A stretch of DNA of 64,000 nt from Streptomyces wuyuanensis (GCF_900103455.1 NZ_FNHI01000004.1:62001-126000), one strand, 5' to 3'; shown: positions 25,885 to 32,849, numbered from the stretch's first letter. Numbers and translations are program-made. The notes: a model not told the origin generated them from the letters alone.

Positions 25885-27048
25885 TCAGCGGAGGCGGGAC
25901 AGGCCGTCCCTGACCGCGGCGAGATCCTGGTCGGAGGCCAGTCCGGCGTGATAGAGCCGCAGTTCGTTCGCGCCGAGCGAGGCGGCTCGGGCGGCGTCCT
26001 CCGCCAGGGTGCCGGGGCTGCCGCCCATGCCGCCGACCACGGTGAGGTTGGCGGCCACCACGGAGCCGGCGGAGGCGTGCCGGGCGAAGGGTGCAAGCAG
26101 CCCGGTCCCGCCGGTGCAGGGCACGACGACCCCGTCGGCCAGCCCGAGCACGTGCGCCGGGTCGACGCCCGCGTTCGCCCCGCAGCGGTGCGTCACGGGA
26201 TCGGCGTGCAGCAGCACCCGGAAGCCGTCCGGCGCGGTCGCCCGCACCGCCGCCACCGCCTCCTCCTGGAACGTCCGGGCGGTACGGGCGCGGAACTCCA
26301 TGGTGAGCGCGGCCGGTTCAGTGCCCAGCAGTGCGTCGACCGTGACGTCGGCGGGGACGCCGCCCCGCCACACCGGCTCCAGCGCGTCGCACACACCCGC
26401 CCGCAGCGCCTCGGGGTCCGCGCCCAGGGCCGCGTAACCGGCCCTGCAGTCATGGCAGAAGCAGAGCGACATCGCGTACTGGGCGGCGTCCCCGAGTGCC
26501 ACACCGGCGGTCTTGTCGTGGCCGTGCAGATGGGCGACGCCGTACCAGCCGCAGGACTCCAGCTCGGTGCCGCGCGCCCCGGGCCGGGCGGCCGCCTCGG
26601 CGGCCAGGCCGGTCAGGAACGCGCGTACGGCCGGCTGTGCGATGCATGGGGCCCACGGATAGCGGTCGCCGTACGCGTTGACCACGCAGGCGCCCGGATG
26701 TTCCGCCCCGAGGCGGGAGTTGTGGGCGAGCACGACCCAGGTGTGCACCTCGAGTCCCGCCGCGGAGAGGGACTCTGCCGCCTCGCCGTAGGCGTCGCCC
26801 GGCGCCCAGGAGCCGGCTCGGTACGGACGCGGGACCCGCCCGGCCCAGCGCCCCTCGTCGGGCGGGTAGAGCACGGCGGCGTACTCCGCGGTGACCACAC
26901 GGTGTCGCGGATGGCGCGGGGTGAGGGCCCGGGTGGAGTGGTAGGCGGCGGCGAGGGTGACCTGGCTGACGCCGAGCCCCGCGACACGTCCGGGGGCGGC
27001 CGGGTCGCCGTTGACGTCCCACGGGTAGAGGAAGGCGCCCGCCCTCAC
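25885..27048 (-). CDS. Uncharacterised TIM-barrel-like protein coupled to kdgD
   Basis: A 387-aa cytosolic protein I cannot name. It starts VRAGAFLYPWDVNGDP and has alternating beta/alpha character with blocks such as GLGVSQVTLAAAYHSTRAL, VVTAEYAAVLYPPD, LEVHTWVVLAHNSRLG, VNAYGDRYPWAPCIAQP and a cysteine cluster SLCFCHDCRAGYA. Strand-like segments ending in charged residues and the CFCxxC cluster resemble glycoside hydrolase-like barrels (GHL6 or GH42-like), but this is resemblance only. The GTG at 27048 overlaps the kdgD stop by 4 nt (GTGA), so it is co-translated with the dehydratase, suggesting release or processing of uronate-containing sugars, or a missing step of that pathway. Confidence 0.7.
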   Translation of the reverse strand: MRAGAFLYPWDVNGDPAAPGRVAGLGVSQVTLAAAYHSTRALTPRHPRHRVVTAEYAAVLYPPDEGRWAGRVPRPYRAGSWAPGDAYGEAAESLSAAGLEVHTWVVLAHNSRLGAEHPGACVVNAYGDRYPWAPCIAQPAVRAFLTGLAAEAAARPGARGTELESCGWYGVAHLHGHDKTAGVALGDAAQYAMSLCFCHDCRAGYAALGADPEALRAGVCDALEPVWRGGVPADVTVDALLGTEPAALTMEFRARTARTFQEEAVAAVRATAPDGFRVLLHADPVTHRCGANAGVDPAHVLGLADGVVVPCTGGTGLLAPFARHASAGSVVAANLTVVGGMGGSPGTLAEDAARAASLGANELRLYHAGLASDQDLAAVRDGLSRLR

Positions 27049-28013
27049 CCGTCCGCCCCGTCTCCGAGGAGGGCGCGGCCGCGTCCGATGATGTCGGCGA
27101 GCTCCTTGACGTGGCCCGCGGAGGGCTCGCTCAGCGGGGGCCGCACCTCCCCGACGTCCAGGCCGCCCATCCGCACGGCTGCCTTGACCAGGGAGACGGC
27201 GTAGCCGTGGCGCCGCGCCCGCAGTTCGACCAGCGGCCGGTAGAAGCCGTCGAGCAGGCGCTCGGCGGTGGCGTCGTCGCCACTCGTCAGCGCCCGGTGG
27301 AAGGCGAGGGCGATCTCGGGGGCGAAGCAGAAGACGGCGGACGAGTAGAGGGTGATGCCGATGCCGCGGTAGGCGAGGCCGGTGAGCTCGGCGGTGGGCA
27401 GGCCGTTGAAGTAGAGGAAGCCGCTTCCCGGAGCGTCCGTGCGGACGGCGCTGACGATGCGCTGCATCAGATCGAGGTCGCCGAGTCCGTCCTTGAGGCC
27501 GATGATGCCGTCGACCCGGGCCAGTTCGACCACGGTCTCCGGGGTGAACACCGCGTTGTCGCGCTGGTAGACGATCACGCCGAGCCCGGTCGCGGCGGCG
27601 AGCGCGGAGTAGTGCCGCACGAGTCCGGCCTGGTCGGCCACGACCAGGTACGGCGGCATGGCGAGGATCCCGTCCGCGCCGGCCTCCTCGGCGAGCCGCG
27701 CGAACCGGACGGCGAGGGCGGTGCCGTAGCCGGCGCCCGCGACCACGGGGACCCGTCCGGCGGTCTCCTCGACGGCGGCGGCCACGCAGTCGCGGAACTC
27801 CTCCGGGGTCAGGGCGTGGAACTCGCCGGTTCCGCAGCAGGCGAAGACGGCCGCGGCACCGGCCTCGACGCCGGAGCGCACATGGGCGCGGAACGCTTCG
27901 AGATCGAGGGCGCCGTCCGGTCCGAAGGCGGTCACGGGGAAGAATAGCGGCCCGGTGCCACTGGTGAGCCGGGCGGCGAGCGGGGCTGAGGTCACGGGCG
28001 CTCCCTGGGCCAT
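27045..28013 (-). CDS. kdgD: 5-dehydro-4-deoxyglucarate dehydratase (KdgD-like)
   Basis: Decarboxylating dehydratase converting 5-keto-4-deoxyglucarate to 2,5-dioxovalerate and CO2; DapA-superfamily aldolase of 322 aa. The subgroup start SGTGPLFFPVTAFGPDG and the substrate loop CCGTGEFHALTPEE are those of KdgD rather than DapA; the Schiff-base lysine is in DGIIGLKDGLGDLDL and the tyrosine region is VIVYQRDNAVFTP. It is the first gene of a two-gene minus-strand operon, divergent from the uronate dehydrogenase gene. Its product is the substrate of the dehydrogenase at 19039-20571. A DapA-like half-site array at 28041-28069 lies upstream. Confidence 0.92.
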   Translation of the reverse strand: MAQGAPVTSAPLAARLTSGTGPLFFPVTAFGPDGALDLEAFRAHVRSGVEAGAAAVFACCGTGEFHALTPEEFRDCVAAAVEETAGRVPVVAGAGYGTALAVRFARLAEEAGADGILAMPPYLVVADQAGLVRHYSALAAATGLGVIVYQRDNAVFTPETVVELARVDGIIGLKDGLGDLDLMQRIVSAVRTDAPGSGFLYFNGLPTAELTGLAYRGIGITLYSSAVFCFAPEIALAFHRALTSGDDATAERLLDGFYRPLVELRARRHGYAVSLVKAAVRMGGLDVGEVRPPLSEPSAGHVKELADIIGRGRALLGDGADG

Positions 28014-28040
28014 GCGCCGAGCCTTCCGGCTCGTGCATCA

Positions 28041-28069
28041 TTCTGATCAGCGTCTATATTTCTGAACAA
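28041..28069. promoter_or_regulatory. Repeated IclR-type half-sites upstream of kdgD
   Basis: TTCTGAACAA at 28060-28069 is identical to half of the palindrome at 20591-20610, and TTCTGATCAG at 28041-28050 is a diverged copy 19 bp away, i.e. about two helical turns on the same face. They lie 28-56 bases upstream of kdgD. Confidence 0.6.
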
Positions 28070-28151
28070 TGCCACGCTAGGGCAGCGCCGCCGCGGAGGT
28101 CAAGCGCCGAAACCGCGACCCAGCGCGGGAGTTGACGACGGCCGGAACCCC

Positions 28152-28180
28152 TTGACGGTGCACCGGCCGCTGCCTAGCGT
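28152..28180 (+). promoter_or_regulatory. Probable promoter of the uronate dehydrogenase gene
   Basis: TTGACG (28152-28157) and TAGCGT (28175-28180) are separated by 17 bases, the form of a housekeeping Streptomyces promoter. It would give a leader of about 50 bases before the ATG at 28240. Confidence 0.6.
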
Positions 28181-28239
28181 GTCCACGCTTGTGAATGACG
28201 TCCACGCACCAGACTTGTGTCGCCCGAGGGGACCCGCCC

Positions 28240-29049
28240 ATGCCCGCACCCCGCACCGTCCTGCTCACCGGCGCCGCCGGCGGCCTCGGCACCCTGATGC
28301 GGGGGCTGCTGCCCGCGTACGGATACGAGCTGCGCCTCTTCGACATGAACCCCATCGAGGGGGAGCCCGGAGCGGTCACCGCCGAACTCGCCGACACGGC
28401 CGCCCTGCGCGAGGCCGTGCGGGGCGTCGACGCGATCCTCCATCTGGCGGGCATCTCCCTGGAAGCGCCGTTCGAGAAGATCCTCCGGGCCAACATCGAA
28501 GGCACGTACAACCTCTACGAGGCCGCCCGCGCGGAAGGCGTCCGGCGCGTCGTGTTCGCCTCCAGCAACCACGCGGTCGGCTTCACCCCGCGCCCGCGCG
28601 AGGGCGACCCGCTGATCCCCGTCGACACCCCGCGCCGCCCGGACACCTACTACGGCCTGTCCAAGGGCTTCGGCGAGGACCTCGCCCAGCTCTACTGGGA
28701 CCGGTACGGCATCGAGACGGTCTCGGTCAGGATCGGCTCCTGCTTCATGGAGCCCACCAGCGTGCGGATGCTCTCCGTGTGGCTGAGTCCCGGCGACGGG
28801 GCGCGCCTCTTCCACGCCGCGCTCACCGCCGAGGACGTCGGCCACACCGTGGTCCACGGCTCCTCCGCCAACACCCGGCTGTGGTGGGACCTGTCCACGG
28901 CCCGCGCGCTCGGGTACGAACCCCAGGACGACTCCGAGCAGTTCGCGGAGAAGCTCGTCGCCGAGCAGGGGGAGCTGGATCCGGACAACCCGGCCCACAG
29001 CTGCCTGGGCGGCCCGTTCACGACCGACCCGCCGCGCCGGCCGCACTGA
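28240..29049 (+). CDS. Uronate dehydrogenase (NAD-dependent, SDR family)
   Basis: Oxidises D-galacturonate/D-glucuronate to the aldarolactone with NAD; 269 aa, the usual length. It shows the Rossmann motif TGAAGGLGTLM, AILHLAGISLEAPFEKIL, VFASSNHAVGFTPR (the Ser/Asn/His block of uronate dehydrogenases) and YYGLSKGFGE with the catalytic Tyr-x3-Lys. ATG 28240 follows GAGGGG. It is divergent from kdgD; with kdgD and the 2,5-dioxovalerate dehydrogenase it defines an oxidative hexuronate route to 2-oxoglutarate. The lactonase and aldarate dehydratase that the route needs are not in the window. Confidence 0.9.
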   Translation: MPAPRTVLLTGAAGGLGTLMRGLLPAYGYELRLFDMNPIEGEPGAVTAELADTAALREAVRGVDAILHLAGISLEAPFEKILRANIEGTYNLYEAARAEGVRRVVFASSNHAVGFTPRPREGDPLIPVDTPRRPDTYYGLSKGFGEDLAQLYWDRYGIETVSVRIGSCFMEPTSVRMLSVWLSPGDGARLFHAALTAEDVGHTVVHGSSANTRLWWDLSTARALGYEPQDDSEQFAEKLVAEQGELDPDNPAHSCLGGPFTTDPPRRPH

Positions 29050-29247
29050 GGGGCCCTCCGCGGTGGCGGCCGGTTGCGGCCGGAACCCACGGGCGGTCCC
29101 GCCGCACCCGCGGCCGTCACCGGATCCGGCCGCCGGCCCCTCGGCCCCTCCCGGCCGCCACCGCCGCTGGCCGCTTCCGGCCGGGACCCGTACCGATTCG
29201 GCCGAAGGTAAGGGAACGGCAAAGCAACCTCGCTCGTTACCCCAGTC

Positions 29248-30441
29248 ATGACCGCTATGACCCCCGGCTCGAACATCCCCCTGACCCCCGCCCGCGTGGC
29301 GGTGGACGTCGCCGCTCCGGTGCGGCTCGACGTATCGGGCCTGCTGCTCACCGCCGACGGCAAGGTGCGCTCCGACGACGATTTCATCTTCTACAACCAG
29401 CCCTCCGGTCCCGGAGTGACCTACCGGTCGGGCGGTGGCTCGGCGCCGGACGCGATCGTCGTCGACACCGCGGCCGTTCCGGCCGGCATCGAGAAGATCG
29501 TCGTGACCGCGAGCCCGGACGCCGCGGGGCAGTCCTTCCAGGGCGTCGAGCCCACCGCCACGATCCGCAACGCCGACGACGGCACGGCGCTGGCGACCTT
29601 CACCCCGCCGCGCCTGGGCGCCGAGACCGCCCTGGTCGTCGTGGAGATCTACCTGCGGAACGGCGCGTGGAAGGCCCGTGCCGTCGGTCAGGGGTACGCG
29701 AACGGGCTGGCCGGCATCGCCACCGACTTCGGCGTCTCGGTCGACGAGGAGCCGGCCGCCGCGCCCGCTCCCGCTCCGGTGTCCGCCTCCGCCCCGGCGG
29801 CCGCCGCACCCGCGGCGCCTGCCCCGGCGGCTCCCGCCGCGCCCGCCGCCGCACCCGGCTCAGGGAAGATCAACCTCGACAAGGGGCGGGTCAGCCTCCA
29901 GAAGAACCAGACGGTCTCCCTGGTCAAGGGCGGCCGCCCGCTGCTCTCCCAGGTCAAGATGGGCCTCGGCTGGGAGCCCGCCTACCGCGGCCGGGACATC
30001 GACCTGGACGCCTCCGTGATCGCGTACGGCCCCCAGCGCAACCACCTCGACAGCTGCTACTTCGGCAAGCTCTCCATCCTGAACGGCGCGATCAAGCACT
30101 CCGGCGACAATCTGACCGGCGAGGGCGCGGGCGACGACGAGGTGATCGTCGTGGACCTCGGCAGGATCCCGGCGGACGCCACGGGCCTGGTCTTCACGGT
30201 GAACTCGTTCTCGGGCCAGAAGTTCACCGAGGTCGCCAAGGCGTACTGCCGGCTGATCGACGCCGCCACCGGCGAGGAGCTGGTGCGCTTCGACCTCACC
30301 AGCGCCGAGCCGCAGACCGGTGTGATGATGGCGAAGCTCATCCGCCAGTTCTCGGGCGAGTGGGAGATGACCGCGATGGGCGAGTTCGTGAAGTCCCGCA
30401 CGGTCCGGGGCATGGTCAAGCCCGCCGCGCAGGCGCTCTGA
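29248..30441 (+). CDS. Double TerD-domain protein
   Basis: A 397-aa cytosolic protein with two TerD-like domains joined by an Ala/Pro linker (roughly residues 170-207). The first has VRSDDDFIFYNQPSGPG, the calcium-binding loop pattern of TerD, and ends TATIRNADDGTALATFTP and EIYLRNGAWKARAVGQGY. The second has LGWEPAYRGRDIDLDASVI, KLSILNGAIKHSGDNLTGEG and IPADATGLVFTVNSFSG. Single-domain TerD proteins are tellurite/stress-response proteins; fused tandem TerD proteins are common in Streptomyces, where TerD family members affect calcium handling and differentiation. ATG 29248 is used; MTAMTP allows an alternative start at 29257. Confidence 0.9.
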   Translation: MTAMTPGSNIPLTPARVAVDVAAPVRLDVSGLLLTADGKVRSDDDFIFYNQPSGPGVTYRSGGGSAPDAIVVDTAAVPAGIEKIVVTASPDAAGQSFQGVEPTATIRNADDGTALATFTPPRLGAETALVVVEIYLRNGAWKARAVGQGYANGLAGIATDFGVSVDEEPAAAPAPAPVSASAPAAAAPAAPAPAAPAAPAAAPGSGKINLDKGRVSLQKNQTVSLVKGGRPLLSQVKMGLGWEPAYRGRDIDLDASVIAYGPQRNHLDSCYFGKLSILNGAIKHSGDNLTGEGAGDDEVIVVDLGRIPADATGLVFTVNSFSGQKFTEVAKAYCRLIDAATGEELVRFDLTSAEPQTGVMMAKLIRQFSGEWEMTAMGEFVKSRTVRGMVKPAAQAL

Positions 30442-30462
30442 CCCCGGCGCACCCCGGAAGAG

Positions 30463-30499
30463 GCCCGGGAGCGCCACCGGTGCGGTGGCGCTCCCGGGC
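30463..30499. terminator. 17-bp perfect hairpin between terD-like and small ORF
   Basis: GCCCGGGAGCGCCACCG (30463-30479) pairs with its complement at 30483-30499 with a GTG loop. It lies between convergent genes and can end transcription from both. Confidence 0.85.
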
Positions 30500-30507
30500 G
30501 GCCGAGG

Positions 30508-30735
30508 TCAGAGTTTGACGAGCTTGGTGAACGGGCTCAGGATCCTCCCTTGTCGCCCTGAGAAGTCGACGAGGACGGCATCGGCGCCCTCGACTCCCGT
30601 GACTCTTCCGAGTCCGAACTGATCATGTGAGACCCGGTCTCCGACCTCGAACTGCTCGATCGGTGGGACGGCCGGGGTGGAACGGTGGAAGGGACTGGTG
30701 GGCATGTGGCGCCGGGCTCCGGCCGAATCTGTCAT
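30508..30735 (-). CDS. Small UvrD-tail/Tudor-like domain protein
   Basis: A 75-aa protein whose C-terminal 50 residues (FEVGDRVSHDQFGLGRVTG then LVDFSGRQGRILSPFTKLVKL) match the Tudor-like fold found at the C-terminus of UvrD/PcrA helicases and in CarD/TRCF-type proteins, a small beta-barrel that can bind RNA polymerase. Here it is free-standing. ATG 30735 is used; an ATG ten codons in (MPTSPFHRS) is an alternative. It follows the Ro60 gene by 34 bases on the same strand, so it is possibly co-transcribed with it. Function unknown. Confidence 0.8.
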   Translation of the reverse strand: MTDSAGARRHMPTSPFHRSTPAVPPIEQFEVGDRVSHDQFGLGRVTGVEGADAVLVDFSGRQGRILSPFTKLVKL

Positions 30736-30769
30736 TACCAGCAGTATGTGCCCTCCCCCCTCTCCCGTT

Positions 30770-32353
30770 TCAATCCCCCGCCCACGGCCAGTCCGCGTCC
30801 CGGCCCGCCTCCAGCAGCGGCACCATCCGGAACGCCGCGTCCGTCAGACCGCCGAAGGTGTGCCGGTTGCCGGCGCCGGAGGGGCCGTGACCAGCCCGGT
30901 ACCCGGCCAGATTCCAGGTGTAGACCGGGACGCGGTCCGGCACCTGCGCGGCCGGGTCGCCGTGGCGGCTGTACATCGCCTGCTCATCGGTGACGATCAG
31001 GACCCGGTCGTGCTTCCGGTAGTGCCTGCGCACCGCCTCGGTCGTGTTGGTGCCGCCGAGGTCGCCGAACCTGCCCAGCACCTTCAGCACCGACTCGCCC
31101 CGCCCGTACCGCACGGGCCGGCTGGTCGTCCCGAACTCCACCAGGTCCGCGTCGGCCGACCGCATGGCCAGCGCCGTACCGAAGATCGCCGCCGCGTCCG
31201 CCCGGTTCAGCTCCGACCGGTCCGAGAGCCGCGACCACATCGAGCCTGAGCGGTCGACCAGGATCAGCGTCCGGCCGGGCAGCGCCGGCACGTTCGCCAG
31301 CGAGTGGCCGAGCGCCGTCTCCAGCGGGTACGACCAGCGCAGCGACGGCGCGTGCCGGTAGGCGGCCAGGTAGCGAAACGGGAACTGCCGCGAGGCCGCG
31401 ACCGCCTCCGCGTCCGAGATCTTCGCGGCGACCCGCGCCGCCACCTCGTCGGACACCCCGGCCTGGTCGAAGTTCCGCAGGTTCCGTACCAGCGCCATGG
31501 TTCCCATGGACGGGATCACGGCCTCCCAGGCGGTGGCGTCCATCGGCCCCTGCAGCCAGCCCGCCAGCCCCTCCCAGGTCATTCCGGCCGCGGCCAGCCG
31601 CTCGGCGGCGTCCGGCGCCTCGACCACGGCACGGCGTTCCCCGACCGGCAGGGACATCAGCGCCCGGTGTGCGCCGAGCGTGCGGTCCGAGGCGGGCGGG
31701 ACGGCCGAGTCCGGGTGGTGCCGACGGTCCAGGGCGTACCGGAACAGCTCGCCCTGCCACGGCTTGTCCGGGTCCGGCGAGGCGTGCACCAGGTTCAGCA
31801 CGTCGCCGAACCGGTAGCCCCTGGCAGCGGTGTCGTACTTCAGCAGCGACTTCGCGTGGTAGAGGCGGCGGACCGCGTCGGCGATGCCGCGCTTCACCGG
31901 CTTCGGGACGTTCCGCCCGTACCGGGAGGTCCAGTAGCCGAGCAGTTCGCCCGGCTCGTCGGCGCGGCGCAGCACGGACGCGACGACCTGCCGGTTCGCC
32001 GGGCCTTCGGTGGCGCCGGCGTCCAGCCTGGCCTTCACGTACTCGGCGCCGGCGACGAGCGAGGCGGTGCGCATGCCCGCGTCGCCGCGCAGCCAGCCGA
32101 TCAGGCCGGCGGTCCACTCGGGGTCCTCGACGGCGAGCCGGCGGACGAGTGCCGAGAAGCGGTCGTCACGGGCGTCGCCGGACTCGTGGAAGGTCTGCTG
32201 GGAGACGAAGTTGGCGACGGCGAGCAGGAAGAGCTCGGAGCGGGCGTCGCGCACCTGGCCCCGGCCGCCCTGGTGGGTGACCGTGGTGCGCCCGGTCGTC
32301 GTCACGGGCGATACCGCGCGGGCCCTGGTGGGACGGATGTTGAAGCGTGCCAT
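30770..32353 (-). CDS. rsr: Ro60-like TROVE/VWA RNA-binding protein
   Basis: A 527-aa bacterial orthologue of the eukaryotic Ro60 autoantigen, an RNA chaperone that binds Y RNAs and misfolded RNAs and can work with PNPase. The N-terminal HEAT-like TROVE ring includes TFHESGDARDDRF, ALMSLPVGERRAVV and WEAVIPSMGTMALVRNLRNF; the C-terminal VWA domain has the MIDAS motif ILVDRSGSMWSRL, a threonine in GGTNTTEAV and an Asp in VLIVTDEQAMYS. ATG 32353 follows GGGGG. Three Y RNA-like RNA genes lie directly upstream on the same strand, and the promoter at 32787-32817 could transcribe them with this gene. Confidence 0.95.
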   Translation of the reverse strand: MARFNIRPTRARAVSPVTTTGRTTVTHQGGRGQVRDARSELFLLAVANFVSQQTFHESGDARDDRFSALVRRLAVEDPEWTAGLIGWLRGDAGMRTASLVAGAEYVKARLDAGATEGPANRQVVASVLRRADEPGELLGYWTSRYGRNVPKPVKRGIADAVRRLYHAKSLLKYDTAARGYRFGDVLNLVHASPDPDKPWQGELFRYALDRRHHPDSAVPPASDRTLGAHRALMSLPVGERRAVVEAPDAAERLAAAGMTWEGLAGWLQGPMDATAWEAVIPSMGTMALVRNLRNFDQAGVSDEVAARVAAKISDAEAVAASRQFPFRYLAAYRHAPSLRWSYPLETALGHSLANVPALPGRTLILVDRSGSMWSRLSDRSELNRADAAAIFGTALAMRSADADLVEFGTTSRPVRYGRGESVLKVLGRFGDLGGTNTTEAVRRHYRKHDRVLIVTDEQAMYSRHGDPAAQVPDRVPVYTWNLAGYRAGHGPSGAGNRHTFGGLTDAAFRMVPLLEAGRDADWPWAGD

Positions 32354-32393
32354 GTGAATTCCCCCGAATTCGGTGTTCCAGGGGAGGCACAGC

Positions 32394-32547
32394 GCGGAGA
32401 GGGTGCCCGAGATCAGGGGTCGGCGACGGTTGCTGTGCCTGGTGCTCTGCCCGATTGAGCTACATGCCCCGAAGGCATGACGGGACTCGAACCCGCAACC
32501 GCCAGATCCGGAAGTAGCCGTCGCCTGCGCACCGGGCACCTCTCCGC
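32394..32547 (-). ncRNA. Y RNA-like RNA 3 with permuted tRNA-like domain
   Basis: Read on the minus strand from 32547. The ends pair: GCGGAGAG with CTCTCCGC and GTGCCCG with CGGGCAC, bulging one base. Then comes the Ro-binding type loop GTGCGCA (32526-32532), a second stem GGCGACGG/CCGTCGCC (32518-32525 with 32422-32429), and a tRNA-like module in permuted order: an anticodon-like arm CCG-GATCTGG-CGG (32499-32511), a T arm GCGGGTTCGAGTCCCGT (32480-32496), an acceptor-like hairpin closed by TTCGG (32463-32479), and a D arm TAGCTCAATCGGGCAGAGCA (32443-32462). It belongs to the YrlA class of bacterial Y RNAs. Ends are estimated from pairing. Confidence 0.88.
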
Positions 32548-32555
32548 ATGCTGGG

Positions 32556-32627
32556 CCCCCCGAGATCGGATCGGCGGCGGTCCGGTTTCTCTGGAAAAGA
32601 AGTAACCGCGGCCTGCGCACCGGGAGG
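32556..32627 (-). ncRNA. Y RNA-like RNA 2, minimal form without tRNA-like domain
   Basis: About 72 nt on the minus strand. CCTCCCG (32621-32627) pairs with CGGGGGG (32556-32562); then the shared GTGCGCA loop and GGC, a stem GGCCGCGG with CCGCCGCC (seven of eight pairs), and a simple hairpin from TTACTTC and TTCT/AGAA. The T arm, D arm and acceptor hairpin of its two neighbours are absent. The 3' side GCCGATCCGATCTCGGG resembles GCCGACCCCTGATCTCGGG of RNA 3, which supports a common Ro-binding stem. Confidence 0.7.
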
Positions 32628-32642
32628 TGCATGAAATTGCGT

Positions 32643-32780
32643 CGTCCAGAGAACAGTTCGGCGGAACCGACAGTGGTGCTCTGACCCCTGAGCTACGCCG
32701 GCGCGCGTGCCGGCGACGGGACTCGAACCCGTGGCCTCCCCGTTATCAGCGGAAGTAGGTCCTGCCTGCGCACCTGGACG
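32643..32780 (-). ncRNA. Y RNA-like RNA 1 with permuted tRNA-like domain
   Basis: 138 nt on the minus strand. Ends pair CGTCCAG (32774-32780) with CTGGACG (32643-32649); GTGCGCA loop; second stem GGCAGGACC (32758-32766) with GGTTCCGCC (32660-32668). The rest is a tRNA in permuted order: anticodon arm CCG-CTGATAA-CGG (32740-32752), T arm ACGGGTTCGAGTCCCGT (32716-32732), 3' acceptor strand CGCCGGC, closing loop ACGCGC, 5' acceptor strand GCCGGCG (32696-32715 overall), then D arm TAGCTCAGGGGTCAGAGCA (32677-32695). The anticodon loop CTGATAA equals that of tRNA-Ile(GAU). It is not a translatable tRNA; YrlA class by comparison. Confidence 0.88.
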
Positions 32781-32786
32781 TGGATC

Positions 32787-32817
32787 ACTCTAGGGACGCG
32801 GGTTCGGGAGGCGCCAA
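32787..32817 (-). promoter_or_regulatory. Probable promoter of the Y RNA/rsr transcript
   Basis: On the minus strand, TTGGCG (complement of 32812-32817) and TAGAGT (complement of 32787-32792) are 19 bases apart. The -10 box ends 6-7 bases before 32780, the first paired base of RNA 1, so predicted transcription start and RNA fold agree. Confidence 0.6.
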
Positions 32818-32849
32818 GGGTTTTCCGCGCCGGGCGGACGCCGGGGTGC

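Noticed and set aside
25885..28041. One 718-codon minus-strand frame covering both the TIM-like gene and kdgD
   Set aside because: The kdgD protein is encoded in a different frame with full conserved motifs; only the part after the GTG at 27048 is real for the longer frame.
32440..32735. Two canonical tRNA genes suggested by perfect T-arm and D-arm sequences on the minus strand
   Set aside because: The arms occur in permuted order (T arm before D arm), the acceptor stem is closed by a loop, and the ends pair into a Ro-type stem. A linear tRNA cannot be drawn, so Y RNA-like is the better reading.
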